Made by a program: the position numbers and the translations under genes | The notes under the pieces: generated by a model | The model's database searches: none | Told to the model about the DNA's origin: nothing | What the model saw: the letters and a program-made list of their open reading frames with translations, nothing else | Assembly (NCBI GenBank): GCA_002353525.1 | Contig: DEJV01000023.1 | Coordinates: forward strand, 1-56,409 | DNA: 56,409 nucleotides | Direction: 5' to 3' | Origin: Prevotella sp. UBA2739 | GTDB lineage: Bacteria > Bacteroidota > Bacteroidia > Bacteroidales > Bacteroidaceae | In this document: positions 35,701 through 42,690 of the stretch, piece after piece | Numbering within the stretch: the first letter of the stretch is position 1 | How the letters are laid out: each line of letters begins with the position of its first letter

Positions 35701-35998
35701 ACTCACCCAGCAGCAGGTTCACATCTTTAAACAACTTTGGCTGGTGTCCCACGTAGGTAATCTCCACCGTGTAAGGTCCTCCGGCACGCATACCCTGGAT
35801 GGTGTATCGTCCCTGCTCATTTGTCACAGCCCTGTACACCGTCCCTGAAGGCAAGTGCTTAGCCGTCACCGTGGCACCGATTACCTCCTCGCCAAGCGAG
35901 GTTACTTTTCCGTTAATGCCCGAAGTCGTCACCTGTGCCATGGCAGTCATCACCACAGCGGCCAGCATGACGACAATCGAAAATAGTCTTTTTTGCAT
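32753..35998 (-). CDS. Oar-like TonB-dependent outer-membrane receptor
   Basis: A 1081-aa outer-membrane protein. A signal peptide (MQKRLFSIVVMLAAVVMTAMAQ) is followed by a carboxypeptidase-regulatory-like beta sandwich (about 24-115, GKVTSLGEEVIGATV). A plug domain comes next (about 120-260), and then a beta barrel ending in YSRWRGQIGLKYTF with a terminal Phe. The plug sequence (FAGTNNRYNSFMIDGAMNND, GGAINAITKSGTNEFHGSLY) is of the Oar type. No SusD partner is adjacent, so it is not a classic Sus pair. The ligand is unknown. The ATG at 35998 is chosen for the signal peptide. A cupin gene precedes it by 58 nt. Confidence 0.92.
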   Translation of the reverse strand: MQKRLFSIVVMLAAVVMTAMAQVTTSGINGKVTSLGEEVIGATVTAKHLPSGTVYRAVTNEQGRYTIQGMRAGGPYTVEITYVGHQPKLFKDVNLLLGESQNLSCSLEEDAKMLEELVVTGKSGLNATKTGAAQSINAQMINDIPTVTHSISDIARLNPQITVNGQSGSMSFAGTNNRYNSFMIDGAMNNDVFGLASNGSNGGQAGTQPVSMETIEQIQINIAPFDVRQGGFTGGAINAITKSGTNEFHGSLYGYGNNQNLLGKKYKNPDGSYSSAYEDESEYLAGVTLGGPIIKDKLFFFANYEKSNKEYDNLYGPGAPASKVDMDAANSILNKIKEMANKQGYDYSRGAYSGDDKYIKSNKAGVKLDWNINDYNKLSVRWSYVDAKQLMGLGNISMMNTEDHLYRFQSQTNSFIGELQSRLSPTLSNEARVSYVRVRDKRTSGAAFPSITISGVPSLPDSEGKTTNTTINIGNEYSSMANALDQDIYTIEDNLTWYNGNHTITAGTHNEIYNFRNLYIQYLFGSYSFNNYDNFNNYYASVMDGRPDGSLINSYRYQQANVNVTGDPRWAAEFGAAQLGFYLQDKWDASNNFSLTYGLRMDLPIFFDSPAENNGFNEYAKSRGWNYRTNQKISSTPMWSPRVGFRWDINNDRRFILRGGMGIFTGRIPFVWLSNNFSNTGVQLSNFQTSKKSELATISLYLDPDQQYKNAEILTETAGNQLINVYDRKFKFSQTFRTNLGFDFQLLGINWTAEAIFSKTLNDVYYKNIAYDQTGQTFGQVYGYPWDNRPMYTRVTTGTPYANIYVLENTNKGYTYSLSLQAEKHFNFGLDLNASYTFTQSKAIASVTSSVAASNWSNTHTYRDPNNPELSNSAYNHPHSVKASAFYHVSYGRNKMFTTTVGLIYQGYSGSPYSLRLSSDCNGDGSTSNDLMFIPTDEQVDKMKFAATTKFSAEQQRENFKTWLANTPYLRDHRGEFYKRYADNLRFENHFDFHLAQKVGVKVGKQIHALELSLDIMNVANLLNKDWGRTYSSSYDSEFMSPLSYAGGGEYQFAVDSNYVLKYPSDYYSRWRGQIGLKYTF

Positions 35999-36056
35999 GA
36001 TAGTTATTGATTTTTTTATTTTATGTTTCGCATTCACTCAGTTTCTTCACTTCTGA

Positions 36057-36407
36057 CTACTTCCCTACTTCCGAACAATGATGCTCGGGCACCACGGCGA
36101 AGAACGTCAAGTCCTCGTTGCCTTTGTTCATCAGCGTGTGCTGTTTGCCCATCGGGTTATAGTGCACCTCACCCGGCATCACTATTTCCTCCTCACCCTC
36201 ATAGACATACGTAGCCACTCCCGAGAGGATATACATCACCTCGCAGTTCATCTCGTGGCAGTGCAGTCCTATCGAGCATCCGGGTTCCAGTTTACCAAGC
36301 ATGATTTTCACTTTGTCGTCGGTATAGTGGCGCATGATATATCGACCTTTGCCACCTTTAAATTCGGGAACAATCGTCTCAGCAATTTGCTTGAAGTCAA
36401 TTTTCAT
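36057..36407 (-). CDS. Small cupin-domain protein
   Basis: A 116-aa single-domain cupin. Motif 1 is GLHCHEMNCEVMYILSG, with two His and one Glu as metal ligands. Motif 2 is PGEVHYNPMGKQH. Such proteins bind a metal and may be sugar- or aromatic-modifying enzymes or sensors; the substrate cannot be told. It probably shares a transcript with the TonB receptor. Its stop TAG comes from a GGAAGTAG word, so the C-terminus (SEVGK) abuts repeat sequence. Confidence 0.85.
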   Translation of the reverse strand: MKIDFKQIAETIVPEFKGGKGRYIMRHYTDDKVKIMLGKLEPGCSIGLHCHEMNCEVMYILSGVATYVYEGEEEIVMPGEVHYNPMGKQHTLMNKGNEDLTFFAVVPEHHCSEVGK

Positions 36408-36441
36408 AATACAAAAACAGGTTATAAGTTGTTATTTTCTG

Positions 36442-36449
36442 CAAATATA
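36442..36449 (-). promoter_or_regulatory. -7 box of the cupin-TonB receptor unit
   Basis: Minus-strand TATATTTG lies 34 bp before the cupin ATG. Confidence 0.5.
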
Positions 36450-36504
36450 CGAATTTTATTTCAATCACACACCAAATTATGCACAAAAGTTTTGTTGCAA
36501 TTCA

Positions 36505-37851
36505 TTATTCGAACAAACTTTCCGTGGGATTCTGTCTTCCAAAGCGAGGCACTTTCACCCCCATCACCTTCTCGGCATTCGGTGCCACATAGCCCACGAT
36601 TTGTTCAAACGAGGGCATGTTCTCAAGCCATTCCATCAGTCTGTTGGCGTCACAGATGTCAATTCTCTCCTCGGGGAGTCTTACGCGCCTCACATTCAGT
36701 TTTTTCTGTTTCGGTCCCACATACAGCGAAGTGGTCTCCAAATTGCACCAATAGGCCGTATTCAGGTCGATGTCATGATTGCCCTCAATGGCCAGTTTAG
36801 CATGCGTCCTCGACACCGACAGTCTGTGGGTGTTTTGGGCAATAGCCTCTACCCACTCGTCACCTCCCGACCGGAACACCTCATTATACACCCCCTTGAT
36901 GCCACGTTTTGCCTCATTTAGGGTAAAATATTTAGTGGGCAGTCCACCTTTCTTTTTTTGGCAAAGCAGCGTCAGCAGATAGAAAATCTTATCACCCCTA
37001 TAGCCAAACTCGAGGGGGATGGTCGCTCCGCTGTCTTTTACTATCAGGATGTCGTAGTCGCCCTCGGCATCAGTCAGTCTTTTCCTCTCCCGTGGCGTCA
37101 CCACTATTTTGAAATCGGGTTTCTTGATGATCTTCTCCCTCTTCGCCACAATAGGTGATGCCGGTTCGTAGCCTGTTTGGAAATCCGCATAGAGGAAATC
37201 TGCCAACACCGCCTTCGACTCCGCCGGACTGTTATAGTCGAGCGCATCCTTGATGATGGTGTCCAGCTGTTCGCGCTGCTCATCGTTCAATTTCCTCAAA
37301 AACTGTCGGGTAAAATTCTGCGCGTTTCTAAAGTCATCCGTGCACATCATGCGGCTGTAGCGCTTCGACATATCGAGCAGCTCCTTCAGATTGCCCTCAT
37401 ACACCTCCATCACGAAGTCGGCAAACTCTTCATTGCCATGTTGGAAAAACCGTCTGATACAGTTCACAAAGCTCTGTTCCTTGGCCCTCTCCAAACTACT
37501 CACAAACTCTCCCCACTTAAAGTACATATAGTCGAAGTCAGGCTCTCTACGTCTGATGAGTGCCTGCGTCTGATAACGGTAGTCGCCATTTTGCCAGGGC
37601 ATTACCCTTGCGATCATGTCGGCATGCGTGAGTACCTGGTAAAGCTGTGGGTCCACCGATTCGTCTACCTCGTCGTAAGCCTCAGAAGCGTCAAAGGGAA
37701 GCACCACCACCTCGAAGTGAGTCCTCTGTCTGTCTTGCAGTTTCTTGATATATTCCAGATAAAGTTTTGTTTTCTCATTCTTCAACACGTATATCTTATA
37801 CGGGTTCAGATTCAAGGCATATTTCTCATCCTTACATTGTATAATCGTCAT
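36505..37851 (-). CDS. Uncharacterised 448-aa protein beside the sigma factor
   Basis: I do not recognise this protein. It is soluble and has no signal peptide. The N-terminal part (about 1-240) is charged and helical, with acidic EAYDEVDESVDPQ. A central basic region is at 236-260 (AKREKIIKKPDFKIVVTPRERKR). A segment at about 266-345 (GDYDILIVKDSGATIPLEFG, then KIFYLLTLLCQKKKGGLP) has the rhythm of a winged-helix domain, which is only a guess. The ATG at 37851 is preferred, with AAGGA 5 nt upstream. The longer start at 37872 would sit almost on the -7 box. It is divergent from the sigma gene. Confidence 0.75.
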   Translation of the reverse strand: MTIIQCKDEKYALNLNPYKIYVLKNEKTKLYLEYIKKLQDRQRTHFEVVVLPFDASEAYDEVDESVDPQLYQVLTHADMIARVMPWQNGDYRYQTQALIRRREPDFDYMYFKWGEFVSSLERAKEQSFVNCIRRFFQHGNEEFADFVMEVYEGNLKELLDMSKRYSRMMCTDDFRNAQNFTRQFLRKLNDEQREQLDTIIKDALDYNSPAESKAVLADFLYADFQTGYEPASPIVAKREKIIKKPDFKIVVTPRERKRLTDAEGDYDILIVKDSGATIPLEFGYRGDKIFYLLTLLCQKKKGGLPTKYFTLNEAKRGIKGVYNEVFRSGGDEWVEAIAQNTHRLSVSRTHAKLAIEGNHDIDLNTAYWCNLETTSLYVGPKQKKLNVRRVRLPEERIDICDANRLMEWLENMPSFEQIVGYVAPNAEKVMGVKVPRFGRQNPTESLFE

Positions 37852-37874
37852 AAGTCCTTCGCAATTATTCATCG

Positions 37875-37905
37875 CAAAGATACACAAAAATGCGCTGTTG
37901 CCAAA
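37875..37905 (-). promoter_or_regulatory. Promoter of the 448-aa gene
   Basis: On the minus strand the -33 box TTTG (37905-37902) and -7 box TATCTTTG (37882-37875) are 19 bp apart. Confidence 0.65.
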
Positions 37906-37926
37906 AAATTCTCGACCTTTTGACAG

Positions 37927-37939
37927 TTATACCTATAAA
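37927..37939 (+). promoter_or_regulatory. Shared 13-bp element upstream of the sigma gene
   Basis: TTATACCTATAAA occurs here, 40 bp (start to start) before the -7 box TACTTTTG at 37967-37974. The identical 13-mer occurs at 40740-40752, 38 bp before another -7 box. Neither promoter has a TTTG at the -33 position. This suggests an activator site, but no binding protein is known. Confidence 0.5.
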
Positions 37940-37966
37940 AAAAAGCCCTTTGCCGTCAAAAAGACA

Positions 37967-37974
37967 TACTTTTG
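37967..37974 (+). promoter_or_regulatory. -7 box of the sigma factor gene
   Basis: TACTTTTG lies 30 bp before the chosen ATG and 27 bp after the shared 13-bp element. The nearest TTTG (37949) is too close to be a normal -33 box. Confidence 0.55.
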
Positions 37975-38004
37975 CACCGTCAATCGAAAACAATAAATCT
38001 ATTA

Positions 38005-38874
38005 ATGAGAGCATTCAAAATCAACCAAAGCATCACCAATCGTGAAGAAGAGTCTATCGACAAGTACCTTAACGACATTAGCCGCATTCCCATGCTAACG
38101 GCCGACGAAGAGGCAGCTCTGGGAAGGGCCATCCAGGCAGGCGGAAGACAGGCAGAAGCTGCCAGACACAAACTCATTTCGGCCAACCTGCGCTTTGTGG
38201 TCTCCGTGGCCAAGCAATACCAGAACCAGGGCGTCTCTCTCGCCGACCTCATCAACGAGGGCAATATGGGGCTCATCACAGCAGCCGACAAGTACGACGA
38301 GAGCCGCGGCTTCAAGTTTATCTCTTATGCCATCTGGTGGATTCGCCAGAGCATCCTCCGCGCCATTGCTGACTATGGCCATGTAGTGCGCTGTCCACAA
38401 AGCCAGATCAGCGTGAGCAACAAGATAAAGAAAGCCTCAAGCCAATTCGTACAAACGCAGCATCGTCAGCCATCTGCAGCCGAACTTAGCGACATCATAT
38501 CACTCGAGATTGCAAAGATTGAGAAAGCCATTCAATCCGATACTCACGTGGCCAGCATCGACGCTCCCATTGCCGACAATGAGGCATTCACTATGGCCGA
38601 CACGCTCACCTCGCCTTACTATGCTGCCGACCGTCAGACCGACTTCGACTCCCTATGCGTCGACCTCCATCAAGTGCTCGGTGCCATTCTCACCGACCGC
38701 GAACGGGCCATCGTGGTGCAGAGTTTTGGCATAGGCTGCCCTGAGCGAGGTCTCGAAGACATTGGCCACAGCATGGGGCTCACCCGCGAGCGAGTGCGTC
38801 AGATTCGCGAACGCGGTCTCGACAAGATACGCAAAAGCCCCAAGTCCCACCTGCTGTTCCAGCACGTGTGCTGA
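38005..38874 (+). CDS. RpoD-like (group 2) sigma-70 factor
   Basis: A 289-aa sigma factor with regions 1.2 to 4 and no long region 1.1. It starts MRAFKINQSITNREEESIDK, as Bacteroidetes RpoD proteins do. Region 2 reads NLRFVVSVAKQYQNQGVSLA, then YDESRGFKFISYAIWWIRQS. Region 4 ends in an HTH with MGLTRERVRQIRERGLDKIR. It differs from the primary factor after region 2.4: DYGHVVRCPQSQISVSNKI replaces the usual RLPLNQ-type sequence as I remember it. It is therefore probably a paralogue with altered promoter choice. The AAA+ ATPase gene follows 105 nt later. Confidence 0.88.
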   Translation: MRAFKINQSITNREEESIDKYLNDISRIPMLTADEEAALGRAIQAGGRQAEAARHKLISANLRFVVSVAKQYQNQGVSLADLINEGNMGLITAADKYDESRGFKFISYAIWWIRQSILRAIADYGHVVRCPQSQISVSNKIKKASSQFVQTQHRQPSAAELSDIISLEIAKIEKAIQSDTHVASIDAPIADNEAFTMADTLTSPYYAADRQTDFDSLCVDLHQVLGAILTDRERAIVVQSFGIGCPERGLEDIGHSMGLTRERVRQIRERGLDKIRKSPKSHLLFQHVC

Positions 38875-38904
38875 CATTCGACCTTTACATATATATAAAT
38901 ATAT

Positions 38905-38948
38905 TCTCGAAGGTACGAAGATCCTTCATATCTCCGTACCTCCGAAAT
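38905..38948 (+). promoter_or_regulatory. Imperfect hairpin between the sigma and AAA+ genes
   Basis: TCGAAGGTACG and CGTACCTCCGA pair with one mismatch around a purine-rich loop. It could be an attenuator or another word-repeat remnant. There is no T-run after it. Confidence 0.3.
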
Positions 38949-38979
38949 TCCAATAACATAACTTAAAACAAAATAGCAC

Positions 38980-40713
38980 ATGACATTCAGAAGATTTCCC
39001 AAACACCCCAAGCCATTCCTTAACGAATCAGTACCCGTCGAGCCACAGTCGTGGACTCTCATCACCGCCCTCAACAGCATCTTGCAACGCGCCGAAGACT
39101 GCGAACTTTCCGACGACTTCTGGACCCAAGTAGAAAGTCCCCTCTCCTACCTCACCCACGAGCTGCAGCTCACACGCATCCAAGTGGTCATCCTCGCCAT
39201 CCTCGTCGAGAACGGCGACGGCATCTCGTGGAAAGGCTTTGCCGGCTACCTCGGTACCACCCGTCTTGCCGTCATGGTATATGCCGACGAAGTAGAGCAG
39301 CTGGTGGCCAAGCGGTGGCTCGTCCATCGCACCATCCACGACATAGGCAGTCGTAGCGAGGGTTTCGCCCTGGCCCACGGCGTTATGAACGCCCTGTTAC
39401 AAAACAAAATCTTCGAGCCCGAGAAGCTCGACGGCCTCAACGAGCAACAGTTTGTCGACAAACTCGAGAACCACCTCCGAAAGAGTCTTCAAGACCGCAA
39501 CATCGAGTTCTCCGACGACGAGGTGTGGATGTTGCAGCTCGCCACCGCCAACCCTGATTTGCCCCTCTGCCGCGAGCTTCTCAGCTACGACGACATCCAT
39601 GTGCAGTCACTCCTGCTGCTCATCGTCTTCGACTATGCCCAATGGGCAGGCAGCGAAGGCGAGGGCCTACAGCTCAGCACCATCAATGACCTTTACCCTG
39701 AGGATTACGAGTGCGACGGTCTGCGATTCCAGTTGCACGAGGGCACCCATGTGCTCTTCGAGCGCGGCCTCATCGAGTTTCGCTGCGACGACGGCATTGT
39801 CAACACCGAGCAGTATCAACTCACGCGCAAGGCCAAGCAGACACTGCTCTCGGCCTACACGCCCAGCCGCTCCAAGTGCAAACGCCGTCCTATGCGCAAC
39901 CGTTTTCTGAAGAGCCACACCACCATAAAGCCCAAGACTCTCTACTATAATGCCGACGAGCGCCAGCAGGTCGAACAGCTCACCCGCCTGCTCAGTCAGC
40001 AGCAGCTGCCCTCCGTGCAGCAGCGTCTGCAGCAGCAAGGACTGCGCAAGGGCTTCGCCTGCCTCTTCTATGGCGGCCCCGGTACTGGTAAGACCGAAAC
40101 CGTGCTGCAGATAGCCCGCGAAACTGGCCGCGACCTCATGCAAATCGACATTGCCGGGCTGCGCGACAAGTATGTCGGCGAGAGCGAAAAGAACATCAAG
40201 GAAGTGTTTGCCCGCTACCGCCAACTATGCAAAAACAGCAATGTCATGCCCATTCTCTTCTTCAACGAGGCAGACGCCATCATCAACAAGCGAACCGAGA
40301 ATATCGAGCACTCCGTCGACAAAATGGACAATGCCATGCAGAACATCATCCTGCAAGAGCTCGAAGACCTCGACGGCATCCTCATTGCCACCACCAATCT
40401 CACCACCAACCTCGACACCGCCTTCGAGCGCCGTTTTCTATTCAAGATTGAGTTCCACAAGCCCGAGCCCGATGTCAAGGCTCTCATCTGGACCTCTATG
40501 CTCGACGACCTCAGTGCGGACGACGCCCGTCAGCTGGCCCAACGCTTCGAATTCTCTGGCGGTCAGATAGAGAACATCGCACGCAAGCGTGCCATTCACT
40601 ACATTCTCTCGGGCAATGCCCCCACCCTCAGTGAGATAGAAGGCTATTGCAACGACGAAATCTTGGCCAACCGCCACAGCCGTCACCACATAGCGGGCTT
40701 CACTCATGCGTGA
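38980..40713 (+). CDS. AAA+ ATPase with N-terminal winged-helix-like region
   Basis: A 577-aa protein. The N-terminal 300 residues contain a winged-helix-like stretch (about 61-118: LTRIQVVILAILVENGDGIS, then FAGYLGTTRLAVMVYADEVE). The C-terminal AAA+ module has Walker A GGPGTGKTE (365-373), a Walker B variant ILFFNEADAI (425-434) with Asn where Asp is usual, sensor 1 TTNLTTNLD (471-479) and an arginine finger in AFERRF. The FNEAD form is, from memory, not rare in such Bacteroidetes ATPases. A remodelling role is inferred; the client is unknown. It sits between a sigma factor and the acidic repeat protein, and its third-position bases are very C-rich. Confidence 0.85.
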   Translation: MTFRRFPKHPKPFLNESVPVEPQSWTLITALNSILQRAEDCELSDDFWTQVESPLSYLTHELQLTRIQVVILAILVENGDGISWKGFAGYLGTTRLAVMVYADEVEQLVAKRWLVHRTIHDIGSRSEGFALAHGVMNALLQNKIFEPEKLDGLNEQQFVDKLENHLRKSLQDRNIEFSDDEVWMLQLATANPDLPLCRELLSYDDIHVQSLLLLIVFDYAQWAGSEGEGLQLSTINDLYPEDYECDGLRFQLHEGTHVLFERGLIEFRCDDGIVNTEQYQLTRKAKQTLLSAYTPSRSKCKRRPMRNRFLKSHTTIKPKTLYYNADERQQVEQLTRLLSQQQLPSVQQRLQQQGLRKGFACLFYGGPGTGKTETVLQIARETGRDLMQIDIAGLRDKYVGESEKNIKEVFARYRQLCKNSNVMPILFFNEADAIINKRTENIEHSVDKMDNAMQNIILQELEDLDGILIATTNLTTNLDTAFERRFLFKIEFHKPEPDVKALIWTSMLDDLSADDARQLAQRFEFSGGQIENIARKRAIHYILSGNAPTLSEIEGYCNDEILANRHSRHHIAGFTHA

Positions 40714-40718
40714 AGCCC
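40695..40718 (+). terminator. Hairpin over the AAA+ stop codon
   Basis: GGGCTTCAC (40695-40703) pairs perfectly with GTGAAGCCC (40710-40718) around a 6-nt loop and encloses the TGA stop. No T-run follows, so factor-independent termination is doubtful. It may stabilise the 3' end. Confidence 0.4.
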
Positions 40719-40739
40719 CCATTCATCACCATAAAAAAA

Positions 40740-40785
40740 TTATACCTATAAATCCGCAAAAAAAAAACAAAATTCCCTATCTTTG
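40740..40785 (+). promoter_or_regulatory. Promoter of the acidic repeat protein with shared 13-bp element
   Basis: TTATACCTATAAA at 40740-40752 is identical to 37927-37939. The -7 box TATCTTTG is at 40778-40785. There is no TTTG at the -33 position. Confidence 0.5.
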
Positions 40786-40857
40786 CACCCAGAACTAATC
40801 TCTTACTCTCTTACCTTCATACCCTCGTATCTTCATGATAATGAATTATAAACTAAA

Positions 40858-41952
40858 ATGACCGAAGAATTCAACCACTACCTCCGGCTGGCTGGCACCC
40901 ACCTCGCCAACAAGCCACGCGACAACTACTACGATGCCCAAGGCGTCTACAGTCCTTATTCCGACTACACCCACATGCTCGTTGCCCTCACCGACGAACA
41001 AGTACGCCACATCCGAGCCCTCAAGGCACGCTACGGCAGCGACTTCGTAGACCACCTCGCCGACGAACTTTTCCATGGCGACGACGATGCTGTCAGCGAC
41101 CTATTCTATGGCGATCCCGACGACATCGACACCGAGCACGTATACCATCAGTACCGCTTCACCATTCATGAGGTGGGTGCCGACGGCAGCGTCACCTCTC
41201 ATGCCAAGCTTCTCCACCTCAGCGATGCCGACTACACTAAACTGCTGGCCCTGCAACTATACGACGAACACCTCACCATCAACACCCTCTACTATTACGA
41301 CCCATCCCTTCAGCGCACCATTCTCAACGACGCCATGTTCTATTTCATGGACGAAGAAGTCTGCATCCTCCATGCCCCCTTCACCATCACCATGGACGAA
41401 GTTCTCGCCGACGCCGACCAGCTCGTCAGCCAGTACCGTATACCCCGCAACGGCGCCTATTTAGAACTCCCCAAAGAAATCATTTCCAGATCGTCTATCT
41501 GTCACCCCATCAACCCGACACCAGCAAAGCCATACCATTTTCAAGTCATGGTGGCACTGACCTACGATGACAAAGACATCGACGTGGCAGTTGCACTTAC
41601 CGACAACGAAGTCAACGAAATTAAGCAGCTGATAGCCGATTACCCAGAGTCTGCTAGTCAGTCCGTCACAGAATACGATTTTGTTCAGGAGATCAGCCTC
41701 TTGCAGATTCTCGAAGAAGGGTCGCCCCGTCTCTTCGAGAAGTTCTGGAGAGCCATCATGCCCCCCGTATTTGTAGAGACGCTCATCGACGGACTGAAGA
41801 ATGACTGTCTGGAAGAGTACGACGATGACCATTTCGCCGACTATCACCAAGCCGATTTTGCCGATCTCTACCACATGTATGGCGACGACATCAACTTAGA
41901 GCACTCCAGTTGTTGCATCTGCAGGATTCCCAAAGAGTGGAATTTGAAGTAA
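40858..41952 (+). CDS. Uncharacterised acidic 364-aa protein with internal repeats
   Basis: I do not recognise this protein. It is strongly acidic and rich in Asp, Tyr and His, with no signal peptide or membrane segment. Three related segments can be seen: VALTDEQVRHIRALKARY (42-59), LHLSDADYTKLLALQLYD (119-136) and VALTDNEVNEIKQLIADY (245-262). Each is a beta strand and turn followed by a helix, which suggests a duplicated domain. The C-terminus has a CCIC cluster. It follows the AAA+ gene in the same direction but has its own promoter, sharing an element with the sigma gene. It could be a client or regulator of the ATPase; that is inference. Confidence 0.75.
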   Translation: MTEEFNHYLRLAGTHLANKPRDNYYDAQGVYSPYSDYTHMLVALTDEQVRHIRALKARYGSDFVDHLADELFHGDDDAVSDLFYGDPDDIDTEHVYHQYRFTIHEVGADGSVTSHAKLLHLSDADYTKLLALQLYDEHLTINTLYYYDPSLQRTILNDAMFYFMDEEVCILHAPFTITMDEVLADADQLVSQYRIPRNGAYLELPKEIISRSSICHPINPTPAKPYHFQVMVALTYDDKDIDVAVALTDNEVNEIKQLIADYPESASQSVTEYDFVQEISLLQILEEGSPRLFEKFWRAIMPPVFVETLIDGLKNDCLEEYDDDHFADYHQADFADLYHMYGDDINLEHSSCCICRIPKEWNLK

Positions 41953-42209
41953 GGTATTCAGAGATGGCTATTTCCATTTGGATACAACCATGTCTACTGC
42001 ATCAAGTAGCTCACCTGACCTCCTGCACGAGTGCTCTCTGAGGAGTTTTCGCGAAAAAAGTAGCAAAGTATCAAACTTGTTGGCTGACAGTGCGTTAACC
42101 CAATGACACTTTATAAAAAAGTAGCATTAAGTAACACTGAAATGGAATTTTTCGAGAAATTTTTTGTTTTGGAGTAAGGTGTCGGGGGATTTACCGCAGG
42201 ATGTTTTAG

Positions 42210-42343
42210 GAGTTCTAAAAGGCTATTTCAGAATCATAGAAGGCTACTTTAGAACGCTAAAGGACATATTTGGGAGGCGTAAAAGGCATATTTGAGAGAC
42301 GCAAAAGGCATATTTATGAGGCGTAAAAAGCATAGATAATGAT
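42210..42343. repeat. Degenerate 22-bp tandem array
   Basis: Five to six units share the core AAAGGCATATTT. The clearest start at 42278, 42300 and 42322 (exactly 22 bp apart); a 23-bp unit is at 42255. The earlier two (near 42213 and 42234) are more diverged. No spacer-repeat architecture is present. Confidence 0.75.
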
Positions 42344-42429
42344 TGCAGAGAGGTTGGTTGATTTCTATTTATAAACACAAGATGTGATGGTTGTGAAAAT
42401 TAAGTGGGTCACAAGTAGCAGTTAGGTTC

Positions 42430-42473
42430 GTTGTAACTGGTAGTTTGGTTGGTTGTAACTGGTAGTTTGGTTG
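42430..42473. repeat. Perfect 22-bp direct duplication
   Basis: Two identical adjacent 22-bp copies (42430-42451 and 42452-42473) contain TTGTAACTGGTAGTTTGG. The period equals that of the neighbouring array although the sequence is unrelated. Confidence 0.9.
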
Positions 42474-42627
42474 GTCGCAAAAATATGCCTATAAAGTTGC
42501 CTTCATCTTGAACTCCAAGAATTACACTTTTCAATCGAAACTGCTAAATTATTGCACTGTTTTCTTTTGGTGGAGGCAAAAACTGAACTTTTTCGTTCTG
42601 CAATCTGATAATTTCGGGATTTTTGTC

Positions 42628-42635
42628 TAAATTTG
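42628..42635 (+). promoter_or_regulatory. -7 box of the fucosidase gene
   Basis: TAAATTTG matches TAnnTTTG and lies 56 bp before the ATG at 42691. Confidence 0.45.
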
Positions 42636-42690
42636 CAGACTGGTAATCACCACTATCACTCTGGAATAGAACAAATAAGACAGAACAAAT

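Larger units (their letters stand above)
41953..42690. other. 738-bp gene-free AT-rich region with two tandem arrays
   Basis: No open frame of note exists on either strand. From left to right it holds about 230 bp of unique AT-rich sequence, a degenerate 22-bp array (42210-42343), about 85 bp of unique sequence, a perfect 22-bp duplication (42430-42473), a TATGCCTATAAA motif (42484-42495, one base off the 13-bp element's core) and the fucosidase promoter. A change of strand composition falls here. Confidence 0.7.

Noticed and set aside
32753..36407. SusCD-type glycan uptake locus
   Set aside because: The receptor is Oar-like and has no SusD partner, sensor or glycosidase beside it; the GH29 gene is 6 kb away on the other strand.
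40695..40718. Intrinsic terminator after the AAA+ gene
   Set aside because: The hairpin is perfect but has no T-run, so it is listed as a hairpin with low confidence and not used to define an operon end.
42210..42473. CRISPR array
   Set aside because: Units are adjacent with no spacers, the repeats are only 22 bp and degenerate, and no cas gene is near.
41953..42690. Chromosome replication origin (oriC)
   Set aside because: The skew switch and repeats invited this, but no cluster of DnaA boxes is visible (only one weak TTATAAACA) and a second reversal lies about 30 kb away. Kept only as one option in the skew finding.
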